Assembly (NCBI GenBank): GCA_016722025.1
Contig: JADKGZ010000001.1
Span: 248,001-312,000, forward strand
Direction: 5' to 3'
DNA length: 64,000 nucleotides
From: Acidimicrobiaceae bacterium
GTDB taxonomy: Bacteria > Actinomycetota > Acidimicrobiia > Acidimicrobiales > Ilumatobacteraceae
Shown piece after piece: positions 8,229 to 17,513 of the stretch (within the stretch, counting starts at the first letter, position 1; the number at the start of each line of letters is the position of its first letter). The position numbers and the translations under genes were made by a program. The notes below the pieces were generated by a model. That model saw only the letters and a program-made list of their open reading frames with translations. It ran no database searches and had not been told where the DNA came from.

Positions 8229-9737
8229 GTGCGCGCTCGCTTGATGGGACTCGTGGGAATGGTTGCAGTGGTGGCAGCGGCGTGCGGGGCCACCGACCCC
8301 GGTGTCAGCGCCACTCAATCGCGTCTCAGCGACGGCGACGGCCAGCTGTTCCCCACCGACACCACCGTGGCCGGCGACGACCCGGCACCGGTGGAGCCCA
8401 CCTACGACATCATCCCCGGCGTGGTCGACTTCGGCGCCGACAAGCCCGCGCAGCCGTACGACGGTTTCCTCACGGCGGCGTTCGGCGACATCCAAGCGTT
8501 CTGGAACGACGCGTTCGTCGAGTCGTACGGCGCCACGTTCGAGCCGCTGTCGGGCGGCATCTACGCCGCCTACCCCACTCGCCAGGAGGCGATCCCGGGG
8601 TGTGGCACGCCCACAGGGTCCACCTATGAGGATGTCGCCAGCCTCGGCGCCTTCTACTGCATCGAAGGCGACTTCATGGCCTACGACGACGACTCGCTGC
8701 TGCCGTCGCTGGTCAACGATCTCGGCAAGGAAGCAGTGGCCGTGGTGCTCGCTCACGAGTTCGGCCACGCCGTGCAGGCTCGCGCCCAGGAGTGGGACCA
8801 GCCGGGGGTGTTGAAGGAACAGCAGGCCGACTGCTTCGCCGGCGCATGGAGCGCACACGTGGCCAGCGGCGGCAGCGACCTCATCGTGTTCGACGACGCC
8901 GACGTTCGTTCCGGCCTGGTGGCGATGATCAACGTGCGCGACCCGATCGAAGGCGACGGCCTGGCCGACCCGCAGGCACACGGCACCGGTTTCGATCGAG
9001 TGGGCGCTTTCCAGGACGGCTTCGAAGGCGGGGTGCTGCGCTGCAAGACGTTCTTCACCGAGGACCGCATCAGCGCGATGGTCAACATCCTGTTCGACCG
9101 CGAAGATCCCAACGCCGGCAACCTGCCGCTCATCGACGCCAACCCCGACCCCGACCTCGGCCCCAGCGACATCGTCACCCTCATTCCCGCCAGCCTCGAG
9201 TTCTTCTGGACCGATCTGGCAGCCGCCAACGGCGTGCCGTTCACGCCCCCCACGTTGCAGGCCTACAGCACTGCCGGGCCGTTCCCCTCGTGCGCAGGCG
9301 TCGACGAGCAGCAGTACCCGCGCAACGTGCTCTTCTGCGCTGCCGACAACGTCATCTACTGGGACCAGGACTTCGCGCTCGAGCTGTCGCAGGATCTGCT
9401 CACCGGCGACATGTCGGTGGGCTACCTGTTCTCCAACGCGTTCAGCGATGCCATCCAGACCGCGCTGCGCAGCCAGAAGACCGGCGAGCCGCGAGCGCTG
9501 TTCAACGACTGCCTCACCGGTGCGTGGGTCGCATACATCGTGCCGCCGATCCCAGAGACGCGCGAAGACACGCTGCAACTCTCGGCCGGCGATCTCGATG
9601 AAGCGGTCATCACGGCCATCGCTCGCAGCGATGCCAGCTCCGACACCAACGTCAGCGGCAGCGCCTTCGAGAAGATCGATGCGTTCCGCACCGGGGTGCT
9701 CGGCGGCCTCAACGTCTGCCGCGAAGCCATCGGCTGA
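8229..9737 (+). CDS. Secreted lipoprotein neutral zinc metallopeptidase
   Basis: A 502-aa protein whose N-terminus is a lipoprotein signal (hydrophobic MGLVGMVAVVAAAC, lipobox VAAAC, then a Thr/Asp/Pro linker). The zinc motif HEFGH is at residues 176-180, and a downstream EQQADCFAGAW supplies the usual third-ligand Glu region. That pair (HExxH, then E..AD..AG) is the hallmark of the putative neutral zinc metallopeptidase family. The protein is much longer than the family core, with a C-terminal repeat-like extension containing a second ...CLTGAWVAYI block that resembles the catalytic C-terminal part without HExxH. GTG 8229 is used; ATG 8244 is an alternative. Confidence 0.85.
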   Translation: MRARLMGLVGMVAVVAAACGATDPGVSATQSRLSDGDGQLFPTDTTVAGDDPAPVEPTYDIIPGVVDFGADKPAQPYDGFLTAAFGDIQAFWNDAFVESYGATFEPLSGGIYAAYPTRQEAIPGCGTPTGSTYEDVASLGAFYCIEGDFMAYDDDSLLPSLVNDLGKEAVAVVLAHEFGHAVQARAQEWDQPGVLKEQQADCFAGAWSAHVASGGSDLIVFDDADVRSGLVAMINVRDPIEGDGLADPQAHGTGFDRVGAFQDGFEGGVLRCKTFFTEDRISAMVNILFDREDPNAGNLPLIDANPDPDLGPSDIVTLIPASLEFFWTDLAAANGVPFTPPTLQAYSTAGPFPSCAGVDEQQYPRNVLFCAADNVIYWDQDFALELSQDLLTGDMSVGYLFSNAFSDAIQTALRSQKTGEPRALFNDCLTGAWVAYIVPPIPETREDTLQLSAGDLDEAVITAIARSDASSDTNVSGSAFEKIDAFRTGVLGGLNVCREAIG

Positions 9738-9863
9738 CCGCGGCCCGCAAGGGCGAGTGCTGCGCCTCGCAGCAGCACGGGTGTGTTCATCTCGCGGCAC
9801 GGAAACGCCGGTTGGCACCCCCCGCAACCACAGTTGTCGTGACCGTCGTGGGACAACCCCGCC

Positions 9864-11090
9864 TCAGCTGTCGGACGCCGCCGCGGCCACCGGGACTGTC
9901 AGGGCACGGTGGCGGTGGTGCTGGCCACCGTGGTGCTGGTGGTGGCCGGCGCGGTGCTGGTGGGTGGTGGTGCTCGGCGCCTTGGTGGTGGTCGGTGCGG
10001 CGACTGTGGTGGTGGGGGCCACCGTGGTGGTGGTGGTCGAACTGGTGGTGGTGGTGTAGCTGGGGTCGGGCCGGTTGAAGCTGGGCAGCATGTCGTTCTT
10101 CGACTGGTTCTCCGGCTCCTTCTTGCCGTCCCACACCCAGACCTGATCGCCGTTCTCCACCAGCGCGGGGAACACCGTGCTGAGGAACTTGGGAATGCGG
10201 ATGCAGCCGTGCGACGCCGGCTCGAGCGGCACGTTCTCGGCGCCGTGGATGGCGATGCCGTAGTTGAAGTAGACGGGGTCGTACATGCCGCCGAGCGGGC
10301 CGACCCGCTTGCCCTCGTAGCGGCGGGTGAACTTGAACACGCCGCCAGGGGTCTTCGACTCGGCGCAGATGCCCTTCTTCTCCGGCTCGGGCAGCGCACG
10401 GCCCTGGTCGTCGGTGTCGATGGTGACTTCCTCACAGAACGTCTTCGGCGTGCCATCGGGGTTCACCTGGCCCGAGGAGATGTGCGTGATGAACTCGGCG
10501 ACGTTGCTCTTGAAGACCACCAGCACCTGCTTGTCGAGGTACACCTCCACGTGCGTGGTGGTGCTGTTGGTGCGACTGGGTTGGATGCTGATGTTGTCCT
10601 GCATCGTCTGCCACATCTCGTTGGTGAGCACCCCGGTGGCGCTGGCCGACGGCACGTTGAGCACCAGCTTCTCGAACGCCCACAGGGCCTGCTGCGTGCC
10701 GCTGCCGAACTGACCGTCGATGGGGCCCGGCTGGAAGCCGAGATCGAACAGGCGCTGCTGCATGGCCTTCACATCGTCGCCGTACATCCCCTTGCTCAAC
10801 GACGAGGTGAGTTGCGACTTCACCGCGGCCGGGTCGGTGACGATGACCAACGGCGGCAACGTGCTGCCCGGCACGGTGAGCGCCGACCCGTCGGCCGCCA
10901 CCACCGGCCCGCTGGCGGTGGTGGGCGAACCAGCAGCCTGCTGGTCGTCGCCGGAGAAGCCGACGAAGACCACCACGGCCAGCACAGCGCCCGCGGCAAT
11001 GACAGGCATCCAGCGCCCGATGGGCGAAGGAGGCTGCGGCTGCTGGGGGCGACGGCGCGGTGGCTGAGCGGGGGGCCTACGGGTGTTCAC
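9864..11090 (-). CDS. L,D-transpeptidase with peptidoglycan-binding domain and Thr-rich tail
   Basis: About 408 aa. The order is a proline/glutamine-rich cytoplasmic start, one membrane anchor (WMPVIAAGAVLAVVVFVGF, near residues 28-46), a PG_binding_1 domain (MYGDDVKAMQQRLFDLGF), then a YkuD L,D-transpeptidase domain. The catalytic motif is IHGAENVPLEPASHGCIR, with the nucleophile Cys296 in SHGC. Such enzymes form 3-3 crosslinks in peptidoglycan. GTG 11090 is chosen because GGAG lies six bases upstream. The end is a Thr/Ser/Pro-rich tail that turns histidine-rich in the last 35 residues. In another frame the Thr-rich sequence continues to a stop at 9899, so the true end may be there (one extra G near 9962-9964). 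Confidence 0.9.
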   Translation of the reverse strand: MNTRRPPAQPPRRRPQQPQPPSPIGRWMPVIAAGAVLAVVVFVGFSGDDQQAAGSPTTASGPVVAADGSALTVPGSTLPPLVIVTDPAAVKSQLTSSLSKGMYGDDVKAMQQRLFDLGFQPGPIDGQFGSGTQQALWAFEKLVLNVPSASATGVLTNEMWQTMQDNISIQPSRTNSTTTHVEVYLDKQVLVVFKSNVAEFITHISSGQVNPDGTPKTFCEEVTIDTDDQGRALPEPEKKGICAESKTPGGVFKFTRRYEGKRVGPLGGMYDPVYFNYGIAIHGAENVPLEPASHGCIRIPKFLSTVFPALVENGDQVWVWDGKKEPENQSKNDMLPSFNRPDPSYTTTTSSTTTTTVAPTTTVAAPTTTKAPSTTTHQHRAGHHQHHGGQHHRHRALTVPVAAAASDS

Positions 11091-11181
11091 AACTACTCCG
11101 GGGGGATCGGACAGCTCGAATCTACCAACCCGAACCACCCGGCTGTCGTCGGGGTGACGCCAGGCTCACGGCCGGTTCGGG

Positions 11182-11934
11182 TTACGCAGCAGGGTCGACG
11201 ACTGGCCTGAGGCCGCGCAGTTCCTTGCGCAGCGCAAACATCTCACGCAGGATGGTCTTGATCACGCCCAGCGAGGCGAGCGTGCTCTCGCCTCTGGTGC
11301 GCGGGAAGTAGTCGACACCGAACTGGATGACGTCGAAGCCCAGCTTCTTGGTGCGGATGATCAGCTCGGCATCGATGAACGAACCCTCGCTCTTCAACGT
11401 GATGTGCTCGAAGATGCGAGTGCGGCACAGCTTGAAGGCGAAGTTGATGTCGCGCAGGCGCACACCGAACAGCTGCCGGATGAGCACGTTGTAGAAGAAG
11501 GTGTAGACCGCCCTGCTGCTGCCCTCACCCGTGCGGTCGTGGCGAAACGCACTGACCACATCGGCGTCGTAGTAGCGCAGCAGGCGCACCGCACGCCCCA
11601 CCTCGGCCATGTCGAACGGCAGGTCGGCGTCGCTGTACAGCACCAGGTCGCCGGTGGCCGCGGCGAACCCGGTCTTGATCGAACCACCCAGCTTGCGGTT
11701 GACCGGGTGGTGCACCACTCGCACACGCGGGTCGGCGGCGGCCAACGCATCGGCCATCTGCGGCGTGTCGTCGGTGCTGGCATCGTCGACCACGATGAGC
11801 TCGTAATCGAGGATCTCGCCCTTGCCGATGAGCAGCTCGCACTCCTCCTTGGCGTAGCCGACGGCGCGCTCGATGTAGGCCGCCTCGTTCCACATCGGAA
11901 AGAAGATGCTGAGCTTGCGGAACGGCTCGCCTGT
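11182..11934 (-). CDS. Family 2 glycosyltransferase (dolichol-phosphate mannosyltransferase-like)
   Basis: About 250 aa with the GT-A nucleotide-sugar fold. FFPMWNEAAYIERAV opens the domain, VVDDASTDDTPQMAD binds the nucleotide, and LYSDADLPFDM is the DXD-like metal site. FRHDRTGEGSSR and later DINFAFKLCR are typical of polyprenol-phosphate sugar transferases. No C-terminal membrane segments are present, so it is probably a soluble or peripheral enzyme that loads sugar onto a lipid carrier. GTG 11934 is chosen; the frame extends to a TTG at 11979 without family similarity. It lies downstream of the L,D-transpeptidase on the same strand, suggesting a cell-envelope role. Confidence 0.87.
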   Translation of the reverse strand, partial: TGEPFRKLSIFFPMWNEAAYIERAVGYAKEECELLIGKGEILDYELIVVDDASTDDTPQMADALAAADPRVRVVHHPVNRKLGGSIKTGFAAATGDLVLYSDADLPFDMAEVGRAVRLLRYYDADVVSAFRHDRTGEGSSRAVYTFFYNVLIRQLFGVRLRDINFAFKLCRTRIFEHITLKSEGSFIDAELIIRTKKLGFDVIQFGVDYFPRTRGESTLASLGVIKTILREMFALRKELRGLRPVVDPAA

Positions 11935-12013
11935 CACGGGGCGCAAGGCTAGCGGCTGCCGCTGCGCCGAGTGCTGCAAGTGGTTCCGACGCGCCCGCTA
12001 CCCTCTGGCGCTG

Positions 12014-12514
12014 ATGGAGCCGATCGCCGAAACCCCGCCGACCACGGTGCTGGCCACCGAGTCGCTCCAGTCCGCCACCCCACTGCCCGCCCCACCTCCG
12101 GCGCCGGTCCCGGCCGATGCGCCCAAGTCGGCGGCACAGGCCGGGCAGCTCACGGCCGGCTGGAGCACGGTGTTCTGGATCGGCTGGATGCTGATCGCTG
12201 CTTCGTTCGCGGCCATCTGGTACAGCTCACGACTGGTCGGTCTGTCCACCTGGTGGTTGGGCCCGGCCACCGAGCCGCAGCTCATCCTGGTCAACCTGCT
12301 GCCGTTCACTGTGCCGCTGGCGCTGTGCGTGGCCGGCTTCCGAGCCCAACGACGGCTGCCCTGGTGGGGCATCGGCGGTGCAGCGTTCGTGGCTGCCATC
12401 GCCTTCTTCGACATCGACCGCGTGCCCGGCTACGCCGCCATCGAGTTCGGCCTCGCCGCCGCCGGCCTGCTCATCTCGGTGGCCAGCTTCGCCGGGCTCT
12501 TCCGCAACCCGTAG
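12014..12514 (+). CDS. Small membrane protein with four predicted helices
   Basis: A 166-aa protein. The first 50 residues are rich in Pro, Ala and Thr and look unstructured. Four hydrophobic segments follow, starting at VFWIGWMLIAASFAAIW, then LVNLLPFTVPLALCVAGF, GIGGAAFVAAIAFF and IEFGLAAAGLLISVASFAGL. ATG 12014 is chosen over earlier in-frame starts because those overlap the divergent glycosyltransferase. No family was recognised. The 59-base gap before argG suggests possible co-transcription, but no functional link is apparent. Confidence 0.65.
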   Translation: MEPIAETPPTTVLATESLQSATPLPAPPPAPVPADAPKSAAQAGQLTAGWSTVFWIGWMLIAASFAAIWYSSRLVGLSTWWLGPATEPQLILVNLLPFTVPLALCVAGFRAQRRLPWWGIGGAAFVAAIAFFDIDRVPGYAAIEFGLAAAGLLISVASFAGLFRNP

Positions 12515-12573
12515 CAACCCCTCGCACGCACGGCCAAGGAGTCGCCCACCGAAGTCGGTAGCGTCGATCGGCG

Positions 12574-13902
12574 ATGTCCAAGGTGCTCACCTCCCTCCCC
12601 GTCGGCGAACGCGTCGGTATCGCGTTCAGCGGCGGTCTCGACACATCAGCCGCCGTCGCGTGGATGCGCGAAAAGGGCGCCGTGCCCTACTGCTACACCG
12701 CCGACCTGGGCCAACAGGACGAGAGCGACCTGCCCGGCGTGCCCGATCGCGCCAAGGAGTACGGTGCCGAGGCGGCCCGCATCATCGACTGCCGCACCGA
12801 GCTGGTGCACGAGGGTCTGGTGGCGCTGCAGTGCGGTGCGTTCCACATCACCACTGCCGGCAAGACCTACTTCAACACCACCCCGCTGGGCCGAGCCGTC
12901 ACCGGCACCCTGTTGGTCACCGCCATGCATGCCGACGGCGTCGACATCTGGGGCGACGGCAGCACCTACAAGGGCAACGACATCGAGCGCTTCTACCGCT
13001 ACGGGCTGATGGTGAACCCGGCGCTGCGCATCTACAAGCCATGGCTCGACCACGACTTCGTCACCGAGCTGGGCGGCCGCGCCGAGATGAGCGAGTTCCT
13101 CATCCAGCGCAAGCTGCCATACCGCGCCAGCAAGGAGAAGGCGTACAGCACCGACGCCAACATCTGGGGCGCCACTCACGAAGCCAAGCTGCTGGAAGAG
13201 CTGGGCACCTCGATGGACATCGTCGACCCCATCATGGGCGTCGCCCACTATCGCGACGACGTCGCCATCGCACCCGAGGTCGTCACCGTCCGCTTCCACG
13301 AGGGCTGGCCGGTGGCCATCAACGGCGAGGAGTTCGCGTCGCAGGTCGCGCTGGTCGAGGCCGCCAACACCATCGGCGGCCGCCACGGCCTGGGCATGTG
13401 CGACCAGATCGAGAACCGCATCATCGAAGCCAAGAGCCGCGGCATCTACGAGGCCCCGGGCCTGGCGCTGCTGCACATCGCGTACGAGCGGCTCATCACC
13501 GGCATCCACAACGAGAACACCATCGAGAACTACCGCACCATGGGCCGCCGCCTGGGCCGCCTGCTGTACGAGGGCCGCTGGTTCGACCCGCAGAGCCTGA
13601 TGCTGCGTGAGCCGCTCATGCGCTGGCTGGGCGCCGCCATCACCGGCGAGGTCACCGTGCGTCTGCGCCGCGGCGACGACTACACCATCCTCGACACCAC
13701 CAGCCCCAACCTCACCTACCACCCCGAGCGGCTGAGCATGGAGAAGGTGGAGGACCAGGCGTTCGGCCCACTCGACCGCATCGGCCAGCTCACCATGCGC
13801 AACCTCGACATCGACGACAGCCGCGCCAAGCTCGACGTCTACCGCAACGCCGGCACGCTCAGCAGCGGCAGCCTCACCGCTCTCGAAGGCGGCACGGAGT
13901 AG
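12574..13902 (+). CDS. argG: Argininosuccinate synthase
   Basis: A 442-aa enzyme that joins citrulline and aspartate with ATP in arginine biosynthesis. The PP-loop SGGLDTS is at residues 19-25. The length, the YCYTADLGQQDESD block and the ITTAGKTYFNTTPLGRAVTG region match the longer E. coli-type ArgG (about 447 aa) rather than the 400-aa actinobacterial type. No other arginine gene is adjacent, so it is isolated from the usual arg cluster, consistent with an E. coli-type copy carried separately. Start is ATG 12574. A strong hairpin follows the stop. Confidence 0.96.
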   Translation: MSKVLTSLPVGERVGIAFSGGLDTSAAVAWMREKGAVPYCYTADLGQQDESDLPGVPDRAKEYGAEAARIIDCRTELVHEGLVALQCGAFHITTAGKTYFNTTPLGRAVTGTLLVTAMHADGVDIWGDGSTYKGNDIERFYRYGLMVNPALRIYKPWLDHDFVTELGGRAEMSEFLIQRKLPYRASKEKAYSTDANIWGATHEAKLLEELGTSMDIVDPIMGVAHYRDDVAIAPEVVTVRFHEGWPVAINGEEFASQVALVEAANTIGGRHGLGMCDQIENRIIEAKSRGIYEAPGLALLHIAYERLITGIHNENTIENYRTMGRRLGRLLYEGRWFDPQSLMLREPLMRWLGAAITGEVTVRLRRGDDYTILDTTSPNLTYHPERLSMEKVEDQAFGPLDRIGQLTMRNLDIDDSRAKLDVYRNAGTLSSGSLTALEGGTE

Positions 13903-13931
13903 CAGTCGCCGAGTCTCGAATCCTGCAAGTG

Positions 13932-13957
13932 CTCGTCTGTGTCACAACACAGACGAG
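13932..13957. terminator. Hairpin between converging argG and M20 peptidase genes
   Basis: Perfect 11-base arms CTCGTCTGTGT (13932-13942) and ACACAGACGAG (13947-13957) with a four-base loop, followed by GGTTCCTTCC. It sits 30 bases after the argG stop and before the convergent M20 peptidase end, so it could serve both strands. The U-run is weak, as is common in high-GC genomes. Confidence 0.65.
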
Positions 13958-14015
13958 GGTTCCTTCCGTGCCGTTGCACAGACAGCCGAGGCGTAGCAGA
14001 TCGGGTCAGAGCGGG

Positions 14016-15146
14016 TCACAGGCGGTCGATGAGGGCTGCCAGCAGCTGAGCTCGCGCGACCATGGAGTCGACGAGCACGAACTCGTGGTCGGCGTGGGCG
14101 CCACCGCCGACTGCGCCCAGGCCGTCGAGCGTGGGCACGCCGCGAGCAGCAGTGAAGTTGCCGTCGCTGCCACCACCGACGCCGACGCCACGCACCTCGC
14201 CCAGGCCCGCTGCCGCGGCAGCCGCCACGGCCACGGGGAAGAGCGTCGCCGAGGCGGTTGCCGGCATCGGCGGACGGTTGATGCCACCGAGCACCTCGAT
14301 GGTGGCGCCGGGCACGGAAGTGACCAGCGAGGCGAACAGGCCTTCCAACCGCTCCTTCTCGCCCGGCTGCTCGACGCGCACGTCGACCTTCACCCGCGCC
14401 TCGGCGGGCACCACGTTGTCGACCGTGCCGGCCACGGCGACCGTGGGCGTGACGGTGGTGGCCGTACTCAGGTCGCCGAACGTGGCGATGTGGGTGATCA
14501 GCTCGGCGGCGGCCACCAACGCATTGACACCCTTCTCCGGCTCCAGCCCGGCATGCGATGCCTTGCCGTGCACCACCACTTCGAACGTGCCGGTGCCCTT
14601 GCGGGCGATCTTCACGGCTCCCCCATCGGCGCTGGGCTCGCACACCAGCACGCTGCCGCAGGCGATGGCGCGAGCCTCGATGAGGTCGCGACTGGTGAGG
14701 CTGCCCACCTCCTCGTCACTGGTGATGAGCAACTCGACACCGCTGCGGTCGGCGAGCGACGCCACCGCGTGCAGCGCCTGCACGATGCCTGCCTTCATGT
14801 CGAACACACCCGGCCCCATGGCCCGCCCATCGACGATCGCGAACGGTCGAGCAGCGCACGAGCCCGCCGGGAACACCGTGTCGTGATGACCGACGATGAG
14901 CACCTTCGGAGTGCCGCCACCGCTCCAATGCACATGCGGCCCTGCCGGCCCGTCGATGATGGCGGGCGCGGAACCGAGGCGCCGCGCGACCACGCTGGCC
15001 AACGTGCTGGCCGACGCCGTGAGCAGCGGCACGTCGAGTGACGGCGATTCGGTGTTGACGAGCAGTTCCAGGTCGGCGAGCATCGCCTGCAGATCGATCA
15101 CTTCCTCATTCTGGCTGCCCGGATCGGGTACGCCGCGCGCGTGCAT
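14016..15146 (-). CDS. M20 family metallopeptidase (carboxypeptidase G2-like)
   Basis: A 376-aa zinc peptidase. Metal and catalytic motifs appear in order: GHHDTVFPAG (first zinc His and Asp), GPGVFDMKAG (bridging Asp), SDEEVGS (catalytic base Glu and zinc Glu), and a C-terminal GAHADHEFV (last His). A dimerisation insert with GKASHAG lies between them. This is the layout of glutamate carboxypeptidase/CPG2-type enzymes, which release C-terminal Glu or hydrolyse N-acyl amino acids. No signal peptide is seen, so it is cytoplasmic. ATG 15146 has GGAG six bases upstream. The divergent S15 peptidase begins only 15 bases away, so the promoters must overlap coding sequence or one start is wrong (GTG 15101 is an alternative). 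Confidence 0.88.
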   Translation of the reverse strand: MHARGVPDPGSQNEEVIDLQAMLADLELLVNTESPSLDVPLLTASASTLASVVARRLGSAPAIIDGPAGPHVHWSGGGTPKVLIVGHHDTVFPAGSCAARPFAIVDGRAMGPGVFDMKAGIVQALHAVASLADRSGVELLITSDEEVGSLTSRDLIEARAIACGSVLVCEPSADGGAVKIARKGTGTFEVVVHGKASHAGLEPEKGVNALVAAAELITHIATFGDLSTATTVTPTVAVAGTVDNVVPAEARVKVDVRVEQPGEKERLEGLFASLVTSVPGATIEVLGGINRPPMPATASATLFPVAVAAAAAAGLGEVRGVGVGGGSDGNFTAARGVPTLDGLGAVGGGAHADHEFVLVDSMVARAQLLAALIDRL

Positions 15147-15160
15147 GGAATACTCCGCCG

Positions 15161-17449
15161 ATGAACCCTCGTCGCTCCGCCGCCGCGCTCGCCGCCCTCA
15201 TGTTGCTCGTCGCGTGCAGCAGCGACGCTGACAAGGGGGCCGACACCACCACGCAAACCCCCGCCACCGCGCCCACCGACACCACCGTCGCAACCGACAG
15301 CACCGTGCCGACACTGGCACCGGCCACGTTCGCGCTGATGCCCGGCACCGAACAGGTCGCCGTGCTGCAGGCCGAGCCCGGGGCGGCCCTGTCGGTGCGC
15401 ACCGTCGCCGGCGACCTCGTCGCCTCGGGCACCGTCGACTCGCAAGGGGCGCTGCTGTTCCGCAACCTGACGCCCGGCGAGTACGTGGTGCAGAGCGGCA
15501 CTGAGAGCTCCGACACGTTCCAGGTGGCCGACCCATCCGACGTGCCCCCGCAGGCGCTGTACGACGACCAAGCGCTGCTGCCGGCAGGCGGTTTCGGATA
15601 CATCACCGTGCGCGACGGCACCACGCTGAGCGCCAACGTCATCCTGCCCGGCCCGGCTGACGCCGGCCCCTACCCCACCGTCGTCGAGTACAGCGGCTAC
15701 CAGCCCAGCGACCCCGACAGCGCACAGCTGGCGGCGCTGTACACCACCCAGGGCTTCGCCTACGTGGGCGTCAACATGCGCGGTACCGGTTGCAGCGGCG
15801 GCTCGTTCCGGTTCTTCGAGACCGTGCAGTCGCTCGACGGCTACGACGTCGTCGAAGCCGTCGCCGCCCAGCCGTGGGTGATGGACAACGAGGTCGGCAT
15901 GGTAGGCATCAGCTACCCGGGCATCAGCCAGCTGTTCGTCGCTGCCACGCAGCCTCCGAGCCTGAACAGCATCACGCCGCTGTCGGTGCTCGACGACAGC
16001 TTCCGCAGCACGCTGTACCCGGGCGGCATCCTCAACACCGGCTTCGCCGTCGACTGGACGCAGCAGCGAGTCGACAACGGCAAGCCCTACGGCCAAGAGT
16101 GGACGAGGGTTCGCGCCGACGGCGGCGACAAGGTGTGCGCCGACAACCAGTTGCTGCGCCTGCAGAACCCCGACCTGGTCGCCGAGATCGACGAGAACCC
16201 GTACTACGCCAACCCCCTGGGCGATTCGCTGGCGCCGATCACGTTCGTCGACCGGATCGAGGTGCCCATCTTCATCGCCGGCGCCTGGCAGGACGAGCAG
16301 ACCGGCGGCCACTTCGCCAACATGCTGGCCTCGTTCACCTCCTCGCCGCACGTGTTCGCGACGCTCACCAACGGGTTGCACACCGAGTCGCTGAGCCCAC
16401 CCGTGGCCGGCCGCTACATGGAGTTCCTGCAGCTGTACGTGGGCAAGCAGGTGCCCGACCTCACGGCCGGCGCCGCCCTTGCCAGTGCCCTCGGCGGCGC
16501 GCTCTGGGGCGTCAGCACGTTCGCTCCCCTGGAGAGCCGGTTCACGGGCATGACCTACGCGAACGCCTTGGCCGCGTTCGAGGCCGAGCCACCGGTGCGG
16601 GTGCACTTCGAGCAGGGCGGCAATGCGGCGTATTCGCCCGGCACCCCCGAGCCCAACTTCATTGCCGAGTTCGATGCCTGGCCGATCCCCGAGGCACAGG
16701 CAACGAGCTGGGTGCTCGCCGGCGGCGGGCAGCTGCTGGCGCAGGGCGAGGCCGGTGCCGCCACCGACGCCGACACCTCCAGCTACACCGCCGACCCGGC
16801 GGCGCTGCCCGCCACGTTCTACGACGGCACCGACCAGGGCGGCGGCAACGGTGTCTGGCGTGCCGACGTGCAGTACGACTGGCGGCCGATGCCCGATCTC
16901 ACCGGCGTTGGCTTCATCACCTCGCCGTTTCTCACCGACAGGGTCGTCGCCGGTTCCGGCTCGGTCGACCTGTGGGTGCAGGCAGATGCGGCCGACACCG
17001 ACCTGGAGGTCACGATCAGCGAGGTTCGTGGCGACGGCACGGAGATCTACGTGCAGAGCGGCTGGCTGCGCGCCAGCCAGCGGGCGCTCGACGAGGCCGC
17101 CAGCAGCGAGCTGCACCCGGTGCACACGCACGCCAAGGACGATGCCGCCGACCTCCCCGCCGACCAGTTCGTGCCCGTTCGCATCGGCCTGTTCCCCTTC
17201 GCCCATCCGTTCCGGGCCGGCAGCAGGATCCGGCTCACGATCGACGCCCCCGGCAACAGTCGAGCCATCTGGGAGTTCCGCACCGTCAGCAACGGCGAGA
17301 CCGTCACGATCGCTCACGACGCAGAGCACCCCTCGAGGATCGTGCTGCCCGTCGTGCCGGTGACCGTCGACGCTCCGATGCCGCCGGCGTGCGACTCGCT
17401 GCGCGGGCAGCCGTGCCGCACGTACGTGCCCGCATCGAATGGCGGCTGA
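15161..17449 (+). CDS. Secreted lipoprotein CocE/NonD (S15) family hydrolase
   Basis: A 762-aa protein beginning with a lipoprotein signal (ALAALMLLVACSS, lipobox LVAC) and a Thr-rich linker. The alpha/beta-hydrolase core includes MRGTGCSGGSFRFFE and the nucleophile elbow VGISYPG (Ser251). The last third is the jelly-roll X-Pro dipeptidyl-peptidase C-terminal domain (PLTDRVVAGSGSVDLWV-type block, here beginning TDRVVAGSG). Members cleave esters or X-Pro dipeptides. The lipid anchor implies action outside the membrane. It is divergent from the M20 peptidase, and the GT39 gene follows 64 bases downstream. Confidence 0.87.
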   Translation: MNPRRSAAALAALMLLVACSSDADKGADTTTQTPATAPTDTTVATDSTVPTLAPATFALMPGTEQVAVLQAEPGAALSVRTVAGDLVASGTVDSQGALLFRNLTPGEYVVQSGTESSDTFQVADPSDVPPQALYDDQALLPAGGFGYITVRDGTTLSANVILPGPADAGPYPTVVEYSGYQPSDPDSAQLAALYTTQGFAYVGVNMRGTGCSGGSFRFFETVQSLDGYDVVEAVAAQPWVMDNEVGMVGISYPGISQLFVAATQPPSLNSITPLSVLDDSFRSTLYPGGILNTGFAVDWTQQRVDNGKPYGQEWTRVRADGGDKVCADNQLLRLQNPDLVAEIDENPYYANPLGDSLAPITFVDRIEVPIFIAGAWQDEQTGGHFANMLASFTSSPHVFATLTNGLHTESLSPPVAGRYMEFLQLYVGKQVPDLTAGAALASALGGALWGVSTFAPLESRFTGMTYANALAAFEAEPPVRVHFEQGGNAAYSPGTPEPNFIAEFDAWPIPEAQATSWVLAGGGQLLAQGEAGAATDADTSSYTADPAALPATFYDGTDQGGGNGVWRADVQYDWRPMPDLTGVGFITSPFLTDRVVAGSGSVDLWVQADAADTDLEVTISEVRGDGTEIYVQSGWLRASQRALDEAASSELHPVHTHAKDDAADLPADQFVPVRIGLFPFAHPFRAGSRIRLTIDAPGNSRAIWEFRTVSNGETVTIAHDAEHPSRIVLPVVPVTVDAPMPPACDSLRGQPCRTYVPASNGG

Positions 17450-17513
17450 GGCTCACAGCAAACTCACAGCAAGTGCAGCGCACTCTGCCAGGTCGATCGT
17501 CGATGCTGATGAC

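Noticed and set aside
9757..9778. GTGCTGC/GCAGCAC hairpin after the metallopeptidase
   Set aside because: Short arms, eight-base loop and no U-run; too weak to list as a terminator.
8178..9827. Minus-strand extension of the M24 peptidase to 922 aa
   Set aside because: Antisense to the zinc metallopeptidase lipoprotein; family similarity begins at ATG 8177.
13929..15041. Plus-strand 370-codon frame over the M20 peptidase
   Set aside because: Shadow; the minus strand carries all M20 metal motifs.
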